DNA of 64,000 nucleotides, taken from NCBI GenBank assembly GCA_963727045.1, contig CAVSES010000001.1, positions 868,001 through 932,000 of the forward strand. The letters run 5' to 3'. Both the position numbers and the translations under genes were made by a program. The notes under the pieces were generated by a model. It was not told where the DNA came from and did no database searches. It was given only the letters and a program-made list of their open reading frames with translations. Shown one piece after another: positions 9,566-16,604 of this stretch. The DNA is from Bog-1198 sp963727045. GTDB lineage: Bacteria; Pseudomonadota; Gammaproteobacteria; Steroidobacterales; Steroidobacteraceae. How positions within the stretch are numbered: the stretch's first letter is position 1; every line of letters starts with the position of its first letter.

Positions 9566-10843
9566 TCAGGGGTTGCGCGGCTGCCTCAAGAATGGGATCG
9601 CGATCATGGCAACTCCCGCCGCCATCATCACATACCAGGCAGGTGAATAAATCGAGCCCCCCGATCGCTGCGTGAGCCACGTCAGGATCATCGGAGCGAA
9701 TCCACCGAACAACGTGAACGCCCCGTTGTACACCAAGGACATTCCCGTCGATCGCACGCCGGTCGGAAAGATCTCCGACAGCGCCGCGGGAGCGACGCCG
9801 ACGAAGCTCGCGACCAGAATGCACACGATCGACTGGACGATGATGAGCGTCGACAGGGTGGGATCGGCTTTCAACCACAGGAACAGCGGCAGCGCCGAGA
9901 CGAAAAGCAGCGCCGCGCTCAGGAACAGGCTCCGGCGCCGGCCGAGCCGATCCGACAGCGACCCGAACCAGATGCATCCGATGACGAAAGGGACGTTGCC
10001 TATCAGCGAGGCGCCGAAGGCTTGTTGGGCGCTGAAACCGAATGTCTCCCGGTGCTGAACGTAAGTGGGCAGAAATATCATCAGCACGTACACCGCGACC
10101 GCCCATAACACTGCGACGCAAAGACCGATGAAGAGTTCGCGTCCGTGATCGCGGAAGATCTCGAAGAGAGGCGCCTTGCGGGCGCCCATGTCCGCGGCGC
10201 GGCGCACCGTCTCGGCTTGAAAAGCCTCGGTTTCATCCAAGGTGCGCCGCAGATACAAGCCGACCGGCGCGATCGCGAGGCCGAGCACGAAGGGAATCCG
10301 CCAACCCCAGGCCTGCACTTCCGAGGCGCTCAATATCGCCGTGACCGAGAATGCCGCCAGAGCGCCCAATATGTTGGACATTCCCATGCTCGCCTCAAGC
10401 CATGAGGCAACCCGGCCCCGCTGCTTCGGATCCGCGCTCTCCAGCAGGTACGCCGTAGCACCTCCGACTTCGCCGCCGGCCGAAAATCCTTGCAGCACGC
10501 GGCCGAGCAGAAGCAGCACCGGCGCGCCGATTCCGATTGAGGCGTACGTGGGAGAAAACGCGATGATGCCCGTGCCCGCGGCCATCAACAGGATGGTCAT
10601 GGTGAGCGCCGCCTTGCGCCCGGCCCTGTCGCCGAAGTTTCCGATGAGCACGGCGCCCAGGGGGCGGACGACGAACCCAAGACCAAAGAACAGGAACGTC
10701 TTGATCCGGCCGGTGTTCGCATCATCGCCGGGAAAAAAATTGCCGGCAATGTAGCCGGCGAACAAGGCGTACACCGTGAAGTCGTACCATTCCAGCATGT
10801 TGCCGATCGAGGTTGCAACGATCGCCCGGGTCTTGCTGGACAA
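9566..10843 (-). CDS. MHS-family major facilitator (ProP-like) transporter
   Basis: A 425-residue, twelve-helix member of the metabolite:H+ symporter family. Diagnostic segments are GNMLEWYDFTVYA in helix 1, FGDRAGRKAAL in loop 2-3 and RVLQGFSAGGEVGGA in helix 4. The start is a TTG at 10843: an in-frame TAG, which is also the stop of the upstream gene, lies just before it, so no ATG is possible. Family members carry proline, betaine, dicarboxylates or aromatic acids. Placement beside choline-sulfatase suggests uptake of choline-O-sulfate or another zwitterion, by inference. Confidence 0.85.
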   Translation of the reverse strand: MSSKTRAIVATSIGNMLEWYDFTVYALFAGYIAGNFFPGDDANTGRIKTFLFFGLGFVVRPLGAVLIGNFGDRAGRKAALTMTILLMAAGTGIIAFSPTYASIGIGAPVLLLLGRVLQGFSAGGEVGGATAYLLESADPKQRGRVASWLEASMGMSNILGALAAFSVTAILSASEVQAWGWRIPFVLGLAIAPVGLYLRRTLDETEAFQAETVRRAADMGARKAPLFEIFRDHGRELFIGLCVAVLWAVAVYVLMIFLPTYVQHRETFGFSAQQAFGASLIGNVPFVIGCIWFGSLSDRLGRRRSLFLSAALLFVSALPLFLWLKADPTLSTLIIVQSIVCILVASFVGVAPAALSEIFPTGVRSTGMSLVYNGAFTLFGGFAPMILTWLTQRSGGSIYSPAWYVMMAAGVAMIAIPFLRQPRNP

Positions 10844-10852
10844 CGCGATGGT

Positions 10853-11755
10853 CTACAGCGTCGGATGAACGGGGCTGAATACGGGGGCGAGGAAATATCG
10901 CCTGGCAAGCACTGCATATCCCGGGTACACGAAGTTTCCATTGCCCGCCAGGAGTTCGCGCCGATTTTCCCGATAGAACCGCGGAATCTCGTACCACGGC
11001 ATCGTGGGCCTCAAGTGATGCACGACGTGTATATTGTTGTAAAGATACAGCACGCCGAACAGCGCATTGGATTCGACCGAAGCGGTTCTCTCCTGGGAGT
11101 TCACGGCGGCGCGGTGCTCGGTGAAGGCGCGCAGCAACCCCAAGCTCAAGCCCGGATAGGCCACCAGCAGACAGTATTGCCACCAGGGGAATCCGCAGAC
11201 TCCGGATATGAACCAGAAGAGAAGCGCGACTGCCGCCGCATGCACGGCCCAATGAGGCAAATGGCTGTAGTCGCCCTGGCGGACCCGGCGTGTCTCCTTG
11301 CTGACGAGACTCCACAAGCGCAGCAGCGGACCAATCAACAGCCGCCCGGCCATGGTTTGATTGAAATTCAGCAAACCCCGTCTGATCGGTCCCATGCGCG
11401 CCCAATCCGCCTGAAGTACGTAGTACGACTCGGTGTCGACCCCGGGAACGGTCAGGTTGACGTCGCGATGATGCGTCGTATGGCTCTTGCGATACAGCGG
11501 ATAGGGGAACCACAGCCCCAGGGGCGGAAACACCACCGCGAAACGCAGCCACGCGGGAACTCCCCGAAACGAATGGATGGCTTCATGCTGCAGCGAGAAA
11601 TGCCATGCGATGAGGTAGGCGCCCACAGGCATGATGACCCACCATGGCAGCACGGCGTTGAACCACACCAAAAGCATCCACGCGCCGTACAGCACCAGCG
11701 CAACCAACCAGGTGGGTCCGTCGACCTGAAAGAATGACTTTTTCAGAAAATGCAT
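10853..11755 (-). CDS. Membrane fatty-acid-desaturase-like di-iron protein
   Basis: A 300-residue integral membrane protein with the three histidine boxes of the desaturase/hydroxylase superfamily: HEAIH, HTTHH and HVVHH. They are set among hydrophobic helices. I chose the ATG at 11755 (MHFLKKSFF), although the frame continues upstream to 11812. It ends ten bases before the MHS transporter start and begins 25 bases after the PhnD-like gene, inside a five-gene operon. The superfamily includes acyl desaturases, alkane hydroxylases and oxygenases acting on small amines. The operon context makes a non-lipid substrate possible. Confidence 0.8.
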   Translation of the reverse strand: MHFLKKSFFQVDGPTWLVALVLYGAWMLLVWFNAVLPWWVIMPVGAYLIAWHFSLQHEAIHSFRGVPAWLRFAVVFPPLGLWFPYPLYRKSHTTHHRDVNLTVPGVDTESYYVLQADWARMGPIRRGLLNFNQTMAGRLLIGPLLRLWSLVSKETRRVRQGDYSHLPHWAVHAAAVALLFWFISGVCGFPWWQYCLLVAYPGLSLGLLRAFTEHRAAVNSQERTASVESNALFGVLYLYNNIHVVHHLRPTMPWYEIPRFYRENRRELLAGNGNFVYPGYAVLARRYFLAPVFSPVHPTL

Positions 11756-11780
11756 GACGCTCAAGTTTAACGGTTTACCC

Positions 11781-12620
11781 TCATCCCGCGAAGGGCATCG
11801 GTGCGGCGGCAAAGGCCGGGTGGATCGTGGCCGCGAGCCGGTGTTCGCTCCAATATCGGCCGGCTGCCTCGAAATTCAAGCGCAACGCATCATAGGAATC
11901 GGGATCAGGGCGGACGAATCGTTCCAGCAACAACGCCCTCATCAGGGGGGCAATTTCCGCGACTTGGTGTGCTTCCAGGAAGGCAGCCTGAAGGCGATCG
12001 AGGCCGGGCGCCGAGGCCACCAGCGGGGGTATCGGTGTGGAGGCGGTCCGGGCGACGCTGCGAAGTCGGGAGGTCAGGTCCGGACGATATCTTTGCATCA
12101 ATCGATAAGCGTACGAATCGACCGGCGCAATATCCGCCGCGCCGTCGACCACCGCTGATACGGCGCCCAGCGGCGTGATCTGGGGCGAGATGACTTCTTC
12201 GTAGAGCGGAAACCGGTCGCCGGCGCTCATGAGGTAGTTGAGCGCCGCGACGCACCCGGATTGCGAATCCGGCACGGTGAGGGCGATCCGGCCGCCGAAG
12301 CTGTCGTTCAGCGTCTGCAGCGTGCTGTCCTTGCGAACCACCATCTCGCTCCAGTACTGCGGCAACCCAAGGAACTCCGGCGGTGCCGGAACCGGCGCGG
12401 CAATGAGTTCTGCCCGCGGATGCGACAGAGAGTAGGGCAGGCCGCACATGAACACGGCGGCCATATCCCCGCGCCGCCAAAGCTCGCTGATCGGCAAGGG
12501 TTCCGCGTGCTCGAGCAGTTCGACGTCGAGCCCGGAGCGTTCGATCAACGCGGTCAACAGGCGCCGCCAGAGCGCGGCCGCCTCCGGGCTCACGGAATAC
12601 ATCCGCGCATTGGCAATCAT
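11781..12620 (-). CDS. PhnD/phosphonate-type substrate-binding protein without signal peptide
   Basis: A 279-residue protein resembling the phosphonate/PhnD type of periplasmic binding protein (PF12974-like). Supporting features are YSVSPEAAALWRRLL, the GRIALTVPDSQSG loop and the GAADIAPVDSYAYR segment. It has no hydrophobic leader, and no permease or ATPase gene is adjacent. Its ATG overlaps the stop of the upstream lyase by four bases (ATGA), so the two are probably translated together. It may be a cytosolic sensor or ligand-binding subunit; an alternative upstream start giving a leader is excluded by the overlap unless it lies inside the lyase gene. Confidence 0.7.
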   Translation of the reverse strand: MIANARMYSVSPEAAALWRRLLTALIERSGLDVELLEHAEPLPISELWRRGDMAAVFMCGLPYSLSHPRAELIAAPVPAPPEFLGLPQYWSEMVVRKDSTLQTLNDSFGGRIALTVPDSQSGCVAALNYLMSAGDRFPLYEEVISPQITPLGAVSAVVDGAADIAPVDSYAYRLMQRYRPDLTSRLRSVARTASTPIPPLVASAPGLDRLQAAFLEAHQVAEIAPLMRALLLERFVRPDPDSYDALRLNFEAAGRYWSEHRLAATIHPAFAAAPMPFAG

Positions 12621-14422
12621 TCGGCGATGTGCCGGCGAATCGGCGCGTCGGGCTCCCGCGAGTTGTCCTGGTAGAAATTTGCCGCGGCATTGCCGCGAAT
12701 GAAAGCCGCGGCTATCTCATGGATGGGTTGCATGGCGGAGGCGGCGCCCGATCCGTCGAAAGGCAGGGTCGCGCGGAACGCAGTCCAGACGGCCGTCGGC
12801 GAAGCGCCGAATGCGCGCTGCGGATTCTGCGCCTTGCGCATGTCCATCCAGTAGGTGCCGGTCAACAGGTCCTCCGCCAGCAGATCGATCGTGTCCTCGA
12901 CCACCGCTCGCGAGCGCGTCACCTTCAGCCGGGTCTGCGACTGCATGTCCTCCACGTTTTGGATGAGCGCGTTGCCTTCCGGGGGCACCGGGTTCATCAG
13001 ACCCTGGATCTCCTGCATGAGCGCGACGGTCGCGATTTCGCTTCCCTGCGTCAGATGAAAGCGTCCGGGTTCTCCCGGAGATTCGTCCGAGGGGGCCGCG
13101 GCGGTGAAGAACGAGTTGGTAAAGCGGACGATCCGCTGCGCAACCGCCGTGTCCATGTTGGCGAGTGCGATGGTGAAAGCCTCGATTTCGTTGGCCATGG
13201 GATAAGGATCCCAGTTCGCATTCGAGAAAATGAAGCCATGCTGCCCGTGATTGCGCGCGCTGCCCTTGACGTAGAACTGCGCCAGCTGCGGAGTGCCGAG
13301 CTCCCACGAATCCGCCGGGGATGCGCCCACCCGGACGGCGGGATTGTGGTCGGATGAGTTCATCTGGATCAGAACGACATCCCGCAGCTGCGCCCACGCC
13401 TGCCACGCGGACCCCTGGCGGATCGACGAAGCGCGCAGGCTTTCCGGATCCTGAATGATCCGCTTGTCGTCCAATTCGAACAGATAGCTTCCCTTCAACA
13501 TGTCGAGCACGCGGGCGGCGTCCCAGTTCAGCCACTTGAACGGCCGGTTGGCCTGGACGGGCTGCGACAGCGGGGAGATGCTGCTGTTCATGCCGTTGAG
13601 ATCGATGGCATAGATGAGATCCGCCCAGGAAAGCGCCTCCCGCGCATCGTAGAGCAGGAGCGCCGCCTGGCCGGTGGAGTAGGCGTTCGTGCTCTCGAGT
13701 TCACTGTCGTCAGCGCCGAACGGCGCCAGCGGCGCGAGGCCCGCCTGCTTGAGCGCCGCGGCGGCCGGCATGCGCACTCCGCGGTAGTAGGCGCTGCCGG
13801 CGCCCACCATGGTCGCGCCGACGTTGGTGAACGGACCCAGGTCGCCCTCGCCGACGGTGCTCCGCGACTGAACCACCGGTGTAATGCGGTCGTTCAACAG
13901 GTCGAGGAGGCGCTGGGTGAGCTGCGGGCTTGCAGCCTCGAAGCTCATGGTGTTGGCGCGCACCACCAGCATCGCCCGGATGATCTCTTCTTCGCTGATC
14001 TCCGGACCGAGGCCCGCCAGGGCGCCGCGGCGGAAGATGGCGAGCTGCCGCTCTTCGAGCAGCTTCTTGTTTTCCGGCGCGAGCGGGTCGCCGGTAAAAA
14101 TGAACCGCTCCCGGCCCGAGCCGGAACCGCGGTTGAACCAGTAGACGGAGACGCCTTCGGCGGCGGCTTCGAGCAGCAAGGCGTGCGCATCGGCCGAGCG
14201 CTGTCTCGCCTCCGGGGTCAGCGCGACCTTCGCTCCGTGGCGGGCGACCTGCACGACTTGTTCGATGGAGAGATCCCGGCCCGTCAGCAAGACAGTCTTG
14301 TCGGCCATGCTCGGCACGATCGGGTGGAACGGCGCGGAGGCCGCCGCCGCGTTCAGTGCGGCCAGCGACAGGGCGACGAAGCCGCCAAGGCGGGCAGGGC
14401 GGGCGGGCGATTGAAGAATCAT
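12617..14422 (-). CDS. Exported aromatic amino acid lyase homologue lacking the MIO triad (copy 1)
   Basis: A 601-residue member of the histidine/phenylalanine ammonia-lyase superfamily with an N-terminal signal peptide (cleavage probably near residues 28-31). Superfamily landmarks are VYWFNRGSG (equivalent to the tyrosine-loop TGFG region), QDPESLRAS, MNSSDHNPAV and NANWDPYPMANE. Where active lyases read VGASGDL, this protein reads VGEGDL (residues 190-195): the Ala-Ser pair is replaced by one Glu, so the MIO electrophile cannot form. It is collinear with copy 2, transcribed divergently, and first in a five-gene operon. MIO-independent elimination is known for ergothionase, which releases trimethylamine, as I recall. 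The substrate here is unknown. Confidence 0.8.
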   Translation of the reverse strand: MILQSPARPARLGGFVALSLAALNAAAASAPFHPIVPSMADKTVLLTGRDLSIEQVVQVARHGAKVALTPEARQRSADAHALLLEAAAEGVSVYWFNRGSGSGRERFIFTGDPLAPENKKLLEERQLAIFRRGALAGLGPEISEEEIIRAMLVVRANTMSFEAASPQLTQRLLDLLNDRITPVVQSRSTVGEGDLGPFTNVGATMVGAGSAYYRGVRMPAAAALKQAGLAPLAPFGADDSELESTNAYSTGQAALLLYDAREALSWADLIYAIDLNGMNSSISPLSQPVQANRPFKWLNWDAARVLDMLKGSYLFELDDKRIIQDPESLRASSIRQGSAWQAWAQLRDVVLIQMNSSDHNPAVRVGASPADSWELGTPQLAQFYVKGSARNHGQHGFIFSNANWDPYPMANEIEAFTIALANMDTAVAQRIVRFTNSFFTAAAPSDESPGEPGRFHLTQGSEIATVALMQEIQGLMNPVPPEGNALIQNVEDMQSQTRLKVTRSRAVVEDTIDLLAEDLLTGTYWMDMRKAQNPQRAFGASPTAVWTAFRATLPFDGSGAASAMQPIHEIAAAFIRGNAAANFYQDNSREPDAPIRRHIAE

Positions 14423-14591
14423 TATGGTGACCAATTCCTCTGCGGAGAATCTCCCTGATTGCGTACGATAACTGAAATTCAAACTTGCATGTTCGGCAAG
14501 AATCAATCATGTTCCGCAGCAATCAACGTCGACGCCAGGCGATGCGAGTCGAACGGACGGCACGCATGGCGCCGCGTAACAGGAGGGAGTC

Positions 14592-16394
14592 ATGATGGAT
14601 ACGCGGAAGCGAACGCGCCAGATCGCGCGTTCGACCCTGGTGGTCTGGCTGGCGGCAAGCGCGCCGTTGTTTGCGGCGGCGGATTACCAGGCGATCACCC
14701 CTTCCCAGTCGGACAAGACGATCACGCTCACGGGCCGCGATTTGACGGTCGAGCAGCTGGTGGACATCGCGAGGCGTGGAGCGAAGGTGCAGCTGGGTGC
14801 CGAAGCGAAACAGCGCCAGGCGGACAATTACGGACTGCTGCTCGAGGCGGCGGCCGAGGGGGTCGCCGTCTACTGGTTCAACCGCGGGGCCGGCGATCAG
14901 CGCGAGACGGTCATGTTTTCGGGCGATCCGATGTCCCCGGACAACAAAGCCTATCTCGAGAAGACGCAACTGCGCGAATTCCGGCGCGGTGCAACGGCCG
15001 GCTTCGGCCCGGAGGTCCGCGAGGAAGAAATCGTGCGCGCGATGATGGCCGTTCGCGCCAACGCAATGACCTATAACGCACCGAGCCCTCAGCTCTCGCA
15101 GATGCTGATCGATCTCCTGAACCGGCGGGTCTCCCCGGTGGTGCAGTCGCGGGGTACGCTTGGCGAAGGGGACCTCGCGCAGCTGAGCAACGTCGCGGCC
15201 ACCATGGTCGGCGCCGGCGAGGCCTACTTTCAAGGAATCCGCATGACGGCCGCGGCCGCGCTCGCCAAGGCGGGGCTTAAGCCGATCAGTCCGTTCGCCG
15301 CGGACACCAATGCCCTGACCAGCAGCGATGCCTACGCCACGGGCGTCGCGGCGCTGGTCGTCAACGATGCGCAGCACGCCCTCGAGTGGGCGGATCTCAT
15401 CTACGCCATGGATCTCAATGGGATGAATTCCAGCATCACGCCCCTCAGCACGGTGGTTCAACGGGAGCGGCCGTTCAAGTGGCTGAACTGGGACGCGGCG
15501 CGGGTGCTCGACATGATCAAGGGCAGCTATCTCTTCGCCGAGGACGCCAAACGGATCATCCAGGATCCGGAAAGCCTGCGGGCCTCCTCGATTCGCCAGG
15601 CGTCGGCGTGGCAGGACTGGGGCGCTCTGCGCGACGCCGTGATTCTGCAGATGAACTCGTCGGACCACAATCCCGCCGTGCGCACGGATCTCAGTCCCCA
15701 GGATTTTTGGGAGCTGTCGACGCCGCAAATGATGAAATTCTTCGTCAAGGGCGGCGAATACAGCCGCGGGAAGCACGGCTATATCGTGTCGAATGCCAAC
15801 TGGGACCCGTATCCCATGGCGAACAAGCTCGAAGCATTCGTGATCTCGCTCGCGAACATGGACATCGCGGTGTCGCTGCGAATCGATCGATTCAGCAATC
15901 CATTTTTCACCGCAACCATCCCCGCTCAGGTGCTCAATGTCCCGCCGGGGAACGGCTTCGAAATCTATCGCGCGGGGGGCGGCGGCTTCACCCCGGTGGA
16001 CCTCGAGCAAGAGATCCAGAGCCTCACGAGCCCCATTGCACCCTCCGGCCAGGCGATCGTCGGGACGGTCGAGGATCTGCAGGCGCAGACCCGGATCAAA
16101 GCCTACCGGGCGCGCCAGGCCGTGGACACGACATTCGACCTGTTGGCCCATGATCTCCTGACCGCGACCTTCTGGCTGGACGTGCGCAAGACACAGGACT
16201 CCTCACGCGAATTCGGGCCCGCCCCGACAGCGGCGTGGATCGCGTTCAGAAAGATCGTGCCGCTGCTGCCTCCGGCCGATGAGGTCCCGATCCGATCGCG
16301 GGCCATGACGTCCGCGGAATTCTTGAGGACCACGCCCGCAGCGAACTTCTATCACGGCGCGTTGCCGGTGCCCGGGTCGGCGGAAAATCGATAG
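14592..16394 (+). CDS. Exported aromatic amino acid lyase homologue lacking the MIO triad (copy 2)
   Basis: A 600-residue paralogue of the 12617-14422 product. Through at least residue 210 the two align without a gap, and both show VYWFNRG, VGEGDL at residues 190-195, QDPESLRAS and NANWDPYPMAN. The ATG pair at 14592 and 14595 follows a strong AGGAGGGAG, and the leader (ARSTLVVWLAASAPLFAAA) is a clear signal peptide. The MIO-forming Ala-Ser-Gly is absent here too, so loss predates the duplication. It is divergent from copy 1 and upstream of a TonB receptor on the same strand, separated by a probable terminator. Confidence 0.8.
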   Translation: MMDTRKRTRQIARSTLVVWLAASAPLFAAADYQAITPSQSDKTITLTGRDLTVEQLVDIARRGAKVQLGAEAKQRQADNYGLLLEAAAEGVAVYWFNRGAGDQRETVMFSGDPMSPDNKAYLEKTQLREFRRGATAGFGPEVREEEIVRAMMAVRANAMTYNAPSPQLSQMLIDLLNRRVSPVVQSRGTLGEGDLAQLSNVAATMVGAGEAYFQGIRMTAAAALAKAGLKPISPFAADTNALTSSDAYATGVAALVVNDAQHALEWADLIYAMDLNGMNSSITPLSTVVQRERPFKWLNWDAARVLDMIKGSYLFAEDAKRIIQDPESLRASSIRQASAWQDWGALRDAVILQMNSSDHNPAVRTDLSPQDFWELSTPQMMKFFVKGGEYSRGKHGYIVSNANWDPYPMANKLEAFVISLANMDIAVSLRIDRFSNPFFTATIPAQVLNVPPGNGFEIYRAGGGGFTPVDLEQEIQSLTSPIAPSGQAIVGTVEDLQAQTRIKAYRARQAVDTTFDLLAHDLLTATFWLDVRKTQDSSREFGPAPTAAWIAFRKIVPLLPPADEVPIRSRAMTSAEFLRTTPAANFYHGALPVPGSAENR

Positions 16395-16397
16395 CCG

Positions 16398-16422
16398 CGC
16401 GGCGATCCGGCCGCGATATTTT
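16398..16422 (+). terminator. Probable intrinsic terminator after lyase copy 2
   Basis: Six GC pairs (16398-16403 with 16410-16415) around a six-base loop are followed by ATATTTT. It lies four bases after the lyase stop codon. The T-run is short, so termination may be partial. Confidence 0.5.
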
Positions 16423-16604
16423 CCGAAGATCCCGTTGCTCGATCGTGGTGCCCGATTCGCGCAGGATGCGCCGTTTCAGTTCACGGCGGCCCGCCGCGAA
16501 TTTCGCAAGACGCCATGCACTTTCCAGGCTTGGAATCGCACGCGATGCGTGATATTGATGCCGTGACGGACATCCAACAATACAAGAAAGTCAGGGAGAA
16601 GCCC

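Noticed and set aside
9516..10121. N-terminal extension of choline-sulfatase
   Set aside because: Residues upstream of the GTG at 9515 run antiparallel to the transporter gene, and a good ribosome-binding site precedes the GTG.
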